Assembly (NCBI GenBank): GCA_964513745.1
Contig: CAZEOK010000077.1
Coordinates: 1-14,541 of the forward strand
Length of the DNA stretch: 14,541 nt
Direction: 5' to 3'
Origin: DATDCY01 sp964513745
GTDB taxonomy: Bacteria; JAUVQV01; DATDCY01
Under the pieces are notes generated by a model, which had not been told where the DNA came from, did not search any database, and saw nothing but the letters and a program-made list of their open reading frames with translations. The position numbers and the translations under genes were made by a program. This document shows, piece by piece, positions 7,494 to 13,730 of this stretch (position 1 is the first letter of the stretch; every line of letters begins with the position of its first letter).

Positions 7494-7916
7494 CTATTCC
7501 GCGTCCAGCGGCCGCGTGCGCTGGCGCTTTGTGTCGCCGCGTCCCTTCTTCTGATCGAGCCGCCGCTGCCGCGCCGCCCGTGACGGCTTCGTCGGCCGGC
7601 GTTGCGCGGGCGCACGCCAGCAGCGATCGATCAGCTCGTCCAGGCGCTCGAGGGCATCGCGGCGGTTCCCTTCCTGGGTGCGATGCCGCTGCGCCTGGAT
7701 CACGAGCGTCCCCTCGGCGGTCAGGCGGCTGCCCGCCAGGGTGGCGAGGCGCGCCTTGACGCCCTCGGGCAGGACGTGCGAGCCGCGCAGGTTGAAACGC
7801 AGCCGCACCGCCGATGAAACCTTGTTGACGTTCTGCCCGCCGGGGCCGGAGGAGCGGAAGAAATCGAAGGAGATCTCGCCGGCGCGCAGCAGATCGTCAT
7901 GGCTTGGGATGTTCAT
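7494..7916 (-). CDS. arfB: Peptidyl-tRNA hydrolase ArfB (ribosome rescue)
   Basis: This 140-residue protein has the same length as E. coli ArfB (YaeJ). It releases the nascent chain from ribosomes stalled at the 3' end of mRNAs that lack a stop codon. The catalytic loop is intact: SSGPGGQNVNKV spans 22-33 with GGQ at 26-28, followed by VRLRFNLR. The C-terminal tail (about 105-140) is rich in Arg and Lys with RRPTKPSRAARQRRLDQKK. That is the basic extension that enters the empty mRNA channel and separates ArfB from full-length release factors. The gene begins 44 bases after the SGNH lipoprotein gene. A TAAAAT element at 7949-7944 could be a -10 box for its own promoter, but the -35 region is poor. 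The ribosome site is weak. Confidence 0.93.
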   Translation of the reverse strand: MNIPSHDDLLRAGEISFDFFRSSGPGGQNVNKVSSAVRLRFNLRGSHVLPEGVKARLATLAGSRLTAEGTLVIQAQRHRTQEGNRRDALERLDELIDRCWRAPAQRRPTKPSRAARQRRLDQKKGRGDTKRQRTRPLDAE

Positions 7917-7960
7917 CTGCGTCTTCGCGCCTGGCGAGGCCGGATTTTACCCGCCGGCGA

Positions 7961-8683
7961 TCAGTACACCCGCAGCAGCGGCCAGCGCCAGGTTTTGGCC
8001 ATCAGCGCGTACCCCGCGTCGTTCGGATGCAGCCCGTCCTCCGAGAGCAGCGCATAGGGCGAGGCCTGAAAGCCCGGGTCGTTCACGAAGGCCTGGTGGT
8101 GATCCGCGCACTCCAGGTCGAGCTCGGCGCACAAGGCGAGGATCTCGGCGTTGACGCTTTCGATGAAAGGATTCCACCCGTCGTGATCGCCGGCAGCCGG
8201 CACGAGGGTGCCGAGAATCGGGACGGTATCGTTGTTGCGCGCCGCCTCGATCATGACGCGCAGATTGCTGATGACGGCATCCGTCCCGGCAAAAAGGTCG
8301 TTCGGGCTGTAGTCGATCAGCAGAACCCCGGGCCGCCACTCCTCCAGGACATCCTCGACGCGGTCCGCGCCGCCGTAGGAATCCTCGCCGCACTCACCCT
8401 CGTTGACGACGGTCTTGCCGGTGAGGCTCTCCAACTCTGGGCAGAAGCCGCCGATTCCCCGCTCCGATTCGTCGCAGAGTTCGACGCCCGTCGCGTATTT
8501 CCCGAAGGTGATGCTGTCGCCAATGGCGACGACGATCGATGGATTGTTTTCCCCGAGGTCGGGGTCGACGTCGACCACCGTGGGAGAACTGCTGCTGGAA
8601 CAGCCGCAGGCGACGATGAGCAGCAGGAACGCAGCGCTCCGCCACGCAAGGGCAGGGGGGACAGAGCGCTTGAACGTGGGCAT
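7961..8683 (-). CDS. SGNH/GDSL-type hydrolase, lipoprotein
   Basis: This is a 240-residue esterase-like lipoprotein. The signal peptide (about 1-25) ends in LLIVAC, so Cys26 is the likely lipidated residue. A serine-rich linker and an acidic segment precede the catalytic domain. Block I is GDSIT (55-59, nucleophile Ser57), block III is SPND (126-129, Asn128), and block V is DGLH (216-219, Asp216 and His219). All catalytic residues are therefore present. Family members cleave esters on polysaccharides, lipids or peptidoglycan; the substrate here is unknown. Six or more cysteines in the mature part (for example 70, 81, 98, 185, 192) could form disulfides, which suits an exported enzyme. The ATG at 8683 lacks a Shine-Dalgarno sequence and sits 8 bases after a -10 box, so the mRNA may be leaderless. 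Confidence 0.9.
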   Translation of the reverse strand: MPTFKRSVPPALAWRSAAFLLLIVACGCSSSSSPTVVDVDPDLGENNPSIVVAIGDSITFGKYATGVELCDESERGIGGFCPELESLTGKTVVNEGECGEDSYGGADRVEDVLEEWRPGVLLIDYSPNDLFAGTDAVISNLRVMIEAARNNDTVPILGTLVPAAGDHDGWNPFIESVNAEILALCAELDLECADHHQAFVNDPGFQASPYALLSEDGLHPNDAGYALMAKTWRWPLLRVY

Positions 8684-8691
8684 GGCGCGAA

Positions 8692-8720
8692 ATGCTAGCG
8701 GAGCCGGATCGGGTTTACAA
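8692..8720 (-). promoter_or_regulatory. Promoter of the SGNH-hydrolase gene
   Basis: On the minus strand, TTGTAA (8720-8715), a 17-base spacer and TAGCAT (8697-8692) lie 8 bases before the ATG at 8683. The -35 box lies within one arm of a 40-base inverted repeat. Confidence 0.5.
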
Positions 8721-8756
8721 GCGCCGGAGTTGCAGCCGGCCAGCTCCGGCACTTGT
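8717..8756. repeat. 40-base inverted repeat overlapping the SGNH promoter
   Basis: The arms are 8717-8729 and 8744-8756 (ACAAG, one mismatch, GCCGGAG on the plus strand), pairing at 12 of 13 positions around a 14-base loop. No T-run follows on either strand, so it is not a standard intrinsic terminator. It lies between the stop of the upstream lipoprotein gene (8779) and the SGNH start and covers the -35 box. An operator, or a hairpin protecting the 3' end of the upstream mRNA, are both possible. Confidence 0.6.
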
Positions 8757-8778
8757 AGCCATGCATCGCGCCTCGCCG

Positions 8779-9657
8779 TCAGTTCGCCGGCGTGGACCCG
8801 TCCGGCCACTTGATGTTGCTGTATGTCGCGCCGTCGATGCCTTCCCGCACCTCGGGCGGCCAGCCGATGCCGACGATCCACTCGTTGGGGTAGGACCCTT
8901 CGACCTCCACCCTCGTGCCGTCGATGTCCGCCGAGACGAGGCTCTGGCTCCACTCGATGACGACGTGATAAGTCTTGCTTCCCTCGAAGTCGATGTTGTA
9001 GCGCGGCTCCGAGACGTAATCCCCGCCGGCCTCGTACACTTTGATCTTGTAGGTGCGCAGGCCCCACTCCGCCCCGCCGCTGCCGCCCACGCCGCCGGTG
9101 AACTCGTGACCCGGCTCGTACCCCCAGGCGATGTGCTGCTTGTCCTCCGAGTTGGGGTGGTCCATACCGGTGATGTCGAATTCGAGGGTGCCGGACCCCG
9201 GCACCAGGTATTCGATCCGCGCTCCCGGGGTGACGGTGAAGGTTTCCCCGTCGCCACCGCCGCCGCCACTGCCGCCGTCGCCGACGGTCATTTCGATATC
9301 GACGGTGGTTGTGGACTGCGTGCCCATGGAAACTGACAGGGTGTGGTCTTCATAGCCGTCCTTTTCGAAAACAACCGAATGAGTTCCGGATTCCAGGCTG
9401 ATCGAATAGCTGCCGTCGGCGTCGGAAAGGTCGGAGGAATTGCCGCTGCTGACTTCGACGCCTTCGAGTCCTTTGCCGTCGCTGGTGATCGTGCCCGACA
9501 GGGTGTATTGGCTGTCGACCATGCCGCTCGAGCCGGTGGGGGAGGTCGAGGTGGTCTCGAGCTTGCCGCAGGATGCGAAAGACACCGCAATGACCGCGGC
9601 CAAACACGCTGCCGCATATCTTCCGAGAAAACCAACTCCTCGCCGACGCACGTTCAC
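8779..9657 (-). CDS. Lipoprotein with CarboxypepD_reg-like domain and uncharacterised C-terminal domain
   Basis: This is a 292-residue exported protein. Its signal peptide (1-29) ends FASC, making Cys30 the probable lipidation site; the -3 residue is Phe, so the lipobox is imperfect. Residues 50-123 resemble the carboxypeptidase regulatory-like beta-sandwich: YTLSGTITSDGKGLEGVEV, then DADGSYSISLESGTHSVVFEKDGYE. A glycine-rich linker (127-137) leads to a C-terminal domain (138-292) rich in aromatic and beta-type sequence, including WGYEPGHEF, TYKIKVYEAGG and TYHVVIEWSQSLVSADIDGTRV. That part looks like a concanavalin/LamG-style jelly roll, but I cannot assign a family. A surface-binding or scaffold role is possible. 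The GTG start is supported by AAGGGGGG 5 bases upstream. Unlike its neighbours the gene has an AT-rich leader and a tandem operator, so it is probably tightly regulated. Confidence 0.82.
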   Translation of the reverse strand: MNVRRRGVGFLGRYAAACLAAVIAVSFASCGKLETTSTSPTGSSGMVDSQYTLSGTITSDGKGLEGVEVSSGNSSDLSDADGSYSISLESGTHSVVFEKDGYEDHTLSVSMGTQSTTTVDIEMTVGDGGSGGGGGDGETFTVTPGARIEYLVPGSGTLEFDITGMDHPNSEDKQHIAWGYEPGHEFTGGVGGSGGAEWGLRTYKIKVYEAGGDYVSEPRYNIDFEGSKTYHVVIEWSQSLVSADIDGTRVEVEGSYPNEWIVGIGWPPEVREGIDGATYSNIKWPDGSTPAN

Positions 9658-9687
9658 TGCAACCCCCCTTGAGTTGAAATTGCAATA

Positions 9688-9715
9688 AATATAGGCATTT
9701 TCACATAAATATCAA
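9688..9715 (-). promoter_or_regulatory. Sigma70 promoter of the CarboxypepD_reg lipoprotein
   Basis: On the minus strand, TTGATA (9715-9710, 5 of 6), a 16-base spacer and TATATT (9693-9688, 5 of 6) sit in a markedly AT-rich stretch. The predicted start of transcription is near 9681, about 24 bases before the GTG start codon. Confidence 0.6.
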
Positions 9716-9720
9716 GTAAC

Positions 9721-9761
9721 GTGACAGGGTACATGTTTCAGTGACAAGGGTCACTGGAAAC
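9721..9761. promoter_or_regulatory. Tandem CRP-like operator / hairpin upstream of the lipoprotein gene
   Basis: The plus strand shows GTGACAAGGGTCAC (9741-9754), a perfect GTGAC-N4-GTCAC palindrome. It extends to 11-12 base arms (9735-9745 and 9750-9761, one bulged base). A second, half-conserved copy, GTGACAGGGTACAT (9721-9734), lies exactly 20 bases away, two helical turns. The centres are about 46 and 66 bases upstream of the predicted transcript start. The same palindrome occurs at the ComFB gene. The structure also immediately follows the methyltransferase stop codon, but it lacks a T-run for termination in that direction. Confidence 0.5.
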
Positions 9762-9763
9762 TT

Positions 9764-10621
9764 TTAGCGTCGTTCCGGGATCCGGGGGTCGATTTTTTTG
9801 GCCAGGAGAACCACCACGTACCCGTGCGTGAAGAAAAGCAGCATGTCGAGCCGGGAGGCGAGCCAGAAGAGGGGGTAGACCAGGTTATACAGCTTCAGGG
9901 TCTTCGCGAGCGATCGCACCTCCTCGGCCGAACCCGGGGTGATGGCCCCGTCGCGGGCCGCGCTCCGTTGGCGGGATTTCGTGCGGACGTAGAAGACATT
10001 GAGGAGCAACTCGAGAATTTCGGTGAAAAACCGCGAGTAGGTGGCGCGGTGCGTCACCCGGAAGCCCAGGCCCTCGAGCCGCTCCGCCAGGTTCTCGAGC
10101 CGGTAGCCCTCCCGGACGTGACCGTAGTCTTCCATCGTCATGCCGGCGAGCCGGCGCAGACGGTTCGCGAGGAAGAATCTTCCCGTGGCGGGGGCGGACA
10201 GCAGGAACGTCCCCCCTGTCTTGAGGATTCGGCTTAGCTCTTCGAGGCACCGCCCGTCCTCCTCGACGTGCTCGAGAAAATCGAGGACGCTCACGATGTC
10301 GAATGTCCCGTCGGCAAAAGGCAGGGCCCGGTAGTCGACCCGGACGACGCTGGGCCCGACCAGATCGCGGGTCGCAGTCAGGTTCGCGTCGTCGAGGTCG
10401 GCGCTCACCCATGCGCCCCCGCGCGTGCGCAGCAGCCAGCTGAAGGTCCCCTTGGCGCAGCCGAGATCGAGGCAGCGGGCCGTGGCCGGGATCGCCGTGG
10501 GCAGGATCCGCTCGAGGAGCCGCCACTTGAGCTTCTTCTTCAGGGACTTGTTGAAGATCCTGATCTGCCAGGGGAGCTCCCGCCCCCCCCCGGCCGGGAC
10601 GTCGTGCTCAGCCGCCGACAT
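9764..10621 (-). CDS. SAM-dependent class I methyltransferase
   Basis: This 285-residue enzyme has a Methyltransf_11-type Rossmann domain. Motif I is LDLGCAKGTFSWLL (51-64) for SAM binding, with an acidic residue after strand 2 (SADLDDANL, 73-81). VDYRALPFADGTFDIVSVLDFLEHV spans 95-119, and a motif III-like ILKTGGTFLLSAP follows at 132-144. A C-terminal part of about 85 residues contains hydrophobic stretches (about 247-258 and 258-274) that may associate with the membrane. It is the last gene of an operon with an acyltransferase and a radical SAM protein and overlaps the acyltransferase gene by 14 bases. Its ribosome site is weak, so translation is probably coupled. Methylation of a lipid-linked or surface glycan is a reasonable inference from context; the acceptor cannot be read from the sequence. 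Confidence 0.88.
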   Translation of the reverse strand: MSAAEHDVPAGGGRELPWQIRIFNKSLKKKLKWRLLERILPTAIPATARCLDLGCAKGTFSWLLRTRGGAWVSADLDDANLTATRDLVGPSVVRVDYRALPFADGTFDIVSVLDFLEHVEEDGRCLEELSRILKTGGTFLLSAPATGRFFLANRLRRLAGMTMEDYGHVREGYRLENLAERLEGLGFRVTHRATYSRFFTEILELLLNVFYVRTKSRQRSAARDGAITPGSAEEVRSLAKTLKLYNLVYPLFWLASRLDMLLFFTHGYVVVLLAKKIDPRIPERR

Positions 10622-11426
10622 CGCCCCGGACAGTTTCCGTCGCTGCAGGTGGGTGGGGCTGCGCGCCGCCGCGCAGCCGGATGACCTTCGCCGGGATGCC
10701 GACGGCGATGGCGTTGTCGGGCACCGGCTCGCGGACCACCGCCCCGGCGCCGATCACCGCACCCTTGCCGATCGTCACCCCGTCGAGGACCGTGACCCGC
10801 GCCGCGAGCCAGGAGCCATCGCCGATGCTCACGCCGCCCTTGTGGTACGAGGGCTGGGCGAGTACGGGCAGGTCGATCCGGTCGAACTCGTGGTTGCCGC
10901 CGGCGAGAACGTAGCAGTAGGCCGCGACGGTCACATCGGCGGCGATCTCGACCCGGCTCTCGGAGTGCACGAGGCAGTTGATGCCGATCTTGCTGCCGCG
11001 ACCGATGTTGATGTCGCCGCCCTTGCACGAGAGGATGCTGTTGCGGCTGACCAGGGAGCCGTCGCCAAGGGAGATCCCCCGGTTGCCGGTGCCCTTGGCG
11101 TCGAGCACGACATTGTCGTCGATGACCACGTTCTCCCCGATGCATATCTTGTGCGGGTGGCGCAGCACGACATTGCGCCCGAAGACCGTGCCCCGGCCCA
11201 GGTGCCCGAGAAGCGGGCGGAAACAGAGCTTGCGCAGGGCGAAGCCGGCGGCGCCGGGCACCCCGCTCGCCAGGAGGAGTGTGTCGTAGAGGAAGAGCCG
11301 CCAGAGGCTGCGCGAGCCGACGAAGAGATCCTGGTACTTGGCCAGGGGCGACGCGCCGCTGGCCTGGAGGCTGCGGTGCAGTTCCGCGGTGCTGACCGGC
11401 CGCCCGTCGTTGCCGGGGGCCGCCAT
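10608..11426 (-). CDS. Left-handed beta-helix (hexapeptide-repeat) O-acyltransferase
   Basis: This is a 272-residue WbbJ-like acetyl/acyltransferase. Residues 1-75 form a helical N-terminal extension. Residues 79-250 are hexapeptide repeats of the [LIV]-G-x4 type, for example ICIGENVVIDDNVVL, ISLGDGSLVSRNSIL, INIGRGSKIGINCLV and VTIGKGAVIGAGAVV. They fold as a left-handed beta-helix and usually form trimers. The catalytic loop is NHEFDR (178-183) with His179. The end VPDNAIAVGIPAKVIR is the standard C-terminal signature. Such enzymes move acetyl or other acyl groups from CoA to sugars of O-antigens or capsules. The start codon overlaps the previous stop by one base (TGATG), with GGAG 8 bases upstream, which shows tight coupling within the operon. 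Confidence 0.93.
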   Translation of the reverse strand: MAAPGNDGRPVSTAELHRSLQASGASPLAKYQDLFVGSRSLWRLFLYDTLLLASGVPGAAGFALRKLCFRPLLGHLGRGTVFGRNVVLRHPHKICIGENVVIDDNVVLDAKGTGNRGISLGDGSLVSRNSILSCKGGDINIGRGSKIGINCLVHSESRVEIAADVTVAAYCYVLAGGNHEFDRIDLPVLAQPSYHKGGVSIGDGSWLAARVTVLDGVTIGKGAVIGAGAVVREPVPDNAIAVGIPAKVIRLRGGAQPHPPAATETVRGDVGG

Positions 11427-12451
11427 CAGTGCTTCTCCACGACGACCCCGCGGGCCTTGCGCGCGTAGCCGACGACGGTTTCACCGAGGAAGCGCTTCAG
11501 GTTCGGGGTCGGGACGCCGAGAAGGGTCGGCCGGTGGATGTTGTCGCAGCCGACGCAGGCCCTGTAGCCCGAGACGTTGCGGGCCAGCATGTCAGCGCGC
11601 AGCCGCCGCAGGGGCTCGCCGTTCCAGATCTCGCGCAGGCTTGACCTGGTGGCGTCCCCCACCGGGTACGCGCCGTAGAAATCCTGGGGGCAGGTGACGA
11701 CCGTGCCGTCCCAGAAGACCACGAGGGCGAACCACGGGAAGGTGCAGGGTACGAACGTGCGCGGGTCGGCGCCCGCGCCTGCCGCAACGGTGCCGGCCCA
11801 GTTGTGGGGTTCCTTGATCCGCACCTCGTCGAGGGGCAGTCCCTGGAAGCGGCGCACGAACTGCGCCCGCGCGGCGTTGTCGGCGTTGCCCCGCCCCGCG
11901 AAGTTGATCACCTCGATCACGGTGTAGGGGGTGCGCTTGCCCGCGGCCTGCTTCTCCCGGAGGAAGCCTTCGATGTTGGCCACGGTCTGCTCGAAGGAGG
12001 CACGGATCCTGATCTTTTCGTAGGTTTCCCGCTCGAACCCGTCGAAGGAGAAGGAAAGGTAGTCGAGGCCCGAAGCGGCGATCTCACGAGCCTTGGCTGC
12101 GTCGAGGAGGGTGCCGTTGGTGTGGAGCATCGTGCGGATGCCACGCTCGTGTGCGTAGCGGATCATCCGCGGCAGCTCCGGGTGCAGCACCGCCTCGCCG
12201 CGGTGGTGAAGGTTGGCGTCGTAGGCGAAGTCCGCGGCTTCGTCGACGATCTTCGTGTAGAGCGCGAAGTCCATGAAGCCGCGCTTGGGCGCCTCGGGGA
12301 GACTGGTCGGGCACATCACACAGCGCAGGTTGCAGGCGTTGGTCGACTCGATCCAGAGGCGCAGCGGCGGGTGGGGCAGGCGCGTCCGCCGCGCGACGCG
12401 GTAGTTCCAGAAGATCCTGCCGAGGTGCAGAAAACGGCTGCTTTTACCCAT
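11426..12451 (-). CDS. Radical SAM/SPASM-domain protein
   Basis: This 341-residue iron-sulfur enzyme carries the radical SAM cluster motif C40-x3-C44-x2-C47 (CNLRCVMC) after the strand LWIESTNA. It has RGEAVLHPEL (84-93) as the SAM-contacting GE motif, then MLHTNGTLL and LSFSFDGF. A C-terminal SPASM-like region has C236 and C254 (CTFPWFALVVFWDGTVVTC) and C299/C302 (CVGC), which could bind an auxiliary cluster. SPASM proteins modify peptides, sugars or other substrates. Relatives inside polysaccharide clusters are common but mostly uncharacterised. It is the first gene of an operon with an acyltransferase and a methyltransferase. It has a strong promoter and GGAG 9 bases before the ATG. A glycan or lipid-carrier substrate is inferred from the neighbours only. 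Confidence 0.93.
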   Translation of the reverse strand: MGKSSRFLHLGRIFWNYRVARRTRLPHPPLRLWIESTNACNLRCVMCPTSLPEAPKRGFMDFALYTKIVDEAADFAYDANLHHRGEAVLHPELPRMIRYAHERGIRTMLHTNGTLLDAAKAREIAASGLDYLSFSFDGFERETYEKIRIRASFEQTVANIEGFLREKQAAGKRTPYTVIEVINFAGRGNADNAARAQFVRRFQGLPLDEVRIKEPHNWAGTVAAGAGADPRTFVPCTFPWFALVVFWDGTVVTCPQDFYGAYPVGDATRSSLREIWNGEPLRRLRADMLARNVSGYRACVGCDNIHRPTLLGVPTPNLKRFLGETVVGYARKARGVVVEKH

Positions 12452-12486
12452 GGTTGCGCGCTCCGAGCAGAATTCTCACGGGCAGC

Positions 12487-12515
12487 ACTCTAGCGGCAAT
12501 CGGGGGGTGAGTCAA
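12487..12515 (-). promoter_or_regulatory. Sigma70 promoter of the radical SAM / acyltransferase / methyltransferase operon
   Basis: On the minus strand, TTGACT (12515-12510), a 17-base spacer and TAGAGT (12492-12487) predict a transcript starting near 12480. That leaves a leader of about 28 bases containing the GGAG ribosome site. Confidence 0.6.
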
Positions 12516-12546
12516 AAACGAGGGCGCGTATCACCATGCAGGCTGA

Positions 12547-12626
12547 TCAAAAAGGTTCAGATGCAAGGCTTGCGAAAACCCGAGGAATGAGGCGTGCTGG
12601 TGCACGCCGCAGATGGGCCTTTTTAA
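12547..12626. repeat. Short palindromic intergenic repeat (deltaproteobacterial type)
   Basis: This is an 80-base element bounded by inverted ends: AAAAAGG at 12549-12555 and CCTTTTT at 12618-12624. Inside are GATGCAAGGC, CCCGAGGAATGAG and a perfect hairpin GGCGTGC-TGGT-GCACGCC (12591-12608). The order (AAAAAGG, GATGCAAGGC, GAGGAATGAGGCGT, palindrome, GCAGATGG, CTTTTT) matches what I remember of a repeat scattered in many Deltaproteobacteria genomes. The family assignment is recollection, whereas the inverted structure is visible directly. It lies between the glycan operon and the first toxin-antitoxin module. Confidence 0.6.
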
Positions 12627-12833
12627 GCAGCCGGGTAGGCCCGTGATGGCCATTGTGGAGTAGCCTTGCGTCGTGATTCAACGAGGCGTACCCAAGTGGC
12701 ATCCTGGATTCTCGGAATGAGCGAGTAAGTGTCAAACGCCGTCGCTCCCGTGCCTTAAGAAACCGCGAGACATATCCAGGATCTTACGAAGCCTTGTTGT
12801 TCGTGATATCGTCAATCTATGGAGGGCGATGCC
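12627..12833. other. Non-coding stretch before the first toxin-antitoxin module
   Basis: I see no convincing gene here. A weak promoter for the downstream antitoxin may be present on the plus strand (TTACGA, 17 bases, TATCGT ending near 12809). A 62-codon minus-strand frame covers 12735-12547, but it runs through the palindromic repeat and has no recognisable protein features. Confidence 0.4.
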
Positions 12834-13049
12834 ATGGCATCCACGAAGGTCATTGAAGCGAAACTCGACAGACTCTCCGGCGAGATCACGGCGCTGCGAC
12901 TCGAAGTGTTGTCGAAGAAAGCACCCCGGCAGAAAACCGCTGAAGATCTGAAAGCCTCCTGGCGACGGCTCGGCCGCAAGGTCAGCCGCAGCTGGAAGAC
13001 CGGCACTGCCGCCGAAGAGATCGCAGCGCAACGCACAAAGGACGCGTAG
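12834..13049 (+). CDS. VapB-like antitoxin
   Basis: This is a 71-residue, highly charged protein. Residues 7-29 form an amphipathic helix or coiled coil with heptad-like leucines (LDRLSGEITALRLEVL). Residues 38-65 are basic and end SRSWKTGTAAEEIAAQR, which resembles the toxin-wrapping tail of antitoxins paired with PIN toxins. There is no clear DNA-binding motif of the AbrB or ribbon-helix-helix type, so the VapB label rests mainly on its PIN-domain partner just downstream. I chose the ATG at 12834 because GGAGG lies 8 bases before it. An in-frame ATG at 12819 has no ribosome site. It is the first plus-strand gene in an otherwise minus-strand region. Confidence 0.7.
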   Translation: MASTKVIEAKLDRLSGEITALRLEVLSKKAPRQKTAEDLKASWRRLGRKVSRSWKTGTAAEEIAAQRTKDA

Positions 13050-13051
13050 TC

Positions 13052-13444
13052 CTGGTTACCATCGACAGTCCAGTTGTTGTCGCCTCCCTCCTGACCCACG
13101 ACCCGCGTTATCGGGAAGCGCTCGTACTCATGGAGCAGGTTATAAAAGGCGAAGTACGAGCCGTGATGCCGTGCTCCGTCCTTGTCGAAGTGGTGGCGGC
13201 AATCCGACGTCGGACGGGCTCCGAGCAGGCTGCTCTCGAGGTCGAAGAAACGCTCCTGGCGGTTGACGGCATCGTGTTCCTCGACATTACCCGTAAGACC
13301 GCCCGGGATGCGGCACGACTTGCCGCGTCGATTGGCGTGAAGGGCATGGACGCCCTCTTCGTGCAGACCGCCCTGGAGCACCACACGCAGCTCGTCAGTA
13401 TCGGCGAAGAGATGGTCCGCAAATCGCGCTCCGTCCTCTCCTGA
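13052..13444 (+). CDS. VapC-like PIN-domain toxin, apparent CTG start
   Basis: This is a predicted 130-residue ribonuclease of the PIN family, normal in length for VapC. From the CTG at 13052 it reads (M)VTIDSPVVVASLL, giving the first metal-binding Asp at residue 5. Glu46 lies in VLVEVVAAIRR and Asp100 in KGMDALFVQTA. The fourth acidic position of the usual LVT-x-D motif reads LVSIGEEM, so Asp is replaced by Gly118 with Glu119 next to it. No ATG, GTG or TTG precedes the conserved N-terminus in frame. The first ATG, at 13130, would remove strand 1 and Asp5. The CTG lies 2 bases after the antitoxin stop and 9 bases after AAAGGA, so it is well placed for coupled initiation. The gene is either an active toxin with a rare start or one that has been weakened. 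Confidence 0.78.
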   Translation: MVTIDSPVVVASLLTHDPRYREALVLMEQVIKGEVRAVMPCSVLVEVVAAIRRRTGSEQAALEVEETLLAVDGIVFLDITRKTARDAARLAASIGVKGMDALFVQTALEHHTQLVSIGEEMVRKSRSVLS

Positions 13445-13730
13445 ACGACTACACCTGTTCACGTGGCACACGATGGCTCGAATTCATCAATCGAGCCGCG
13501 GATTGACTGCCTGCCGTGTAATGGCGGATCCGGGTTCAGCCCCTCGGGCCGGTCAGCCAAATCGGATTTTTTGCGGCAATAATCCGATTGCTCTGCGCCT
13601 GACGAGATCTCGTATACCTCAACGGGGCATTGTGTTTCAGGCTTTCGCCCCCTTCGAGGACCGCGGATAATTTCAGCTAAAAATCGAGATGTCGTTACCG
13701 TACTCGAAGCCGTGGTTGTGGACGCGGTGA

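Noticed and set aside
7385..7615. 76-codon minus-strand frame ending CHYGRHCPQEIPEF
   Set aside because: The last 25 residues look protein-like and contain Cys and His, but the rest overlaps arfB in another frame. There is no ribosome site. It is at most a gene remnant in the arfB to ABC gap.
10425..11468. 347-codon open frame on the plus strand
   Set aside because: It is antisense to the acyltransferase and methyltransferase genes. Apparent repeats in it mirror the hexapeptide repeats.
12547..12735. 62-codon minus-strand frame
   Set aside because: It runs through the palindromic repeat, has no ribosome site and shows no domain.
13525..13550. tRNA T-arm-like GGGTTCAGCCCC
   Set aside because: No acceptor stem, anticodon arm or D arm could be placed around it.
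13473..13670. 65-codon plus-strand frame between the toxin-antitoxin modules
   Set aside because: It has no ribosome site, crosses two inverted repeats and resembles no known protein.
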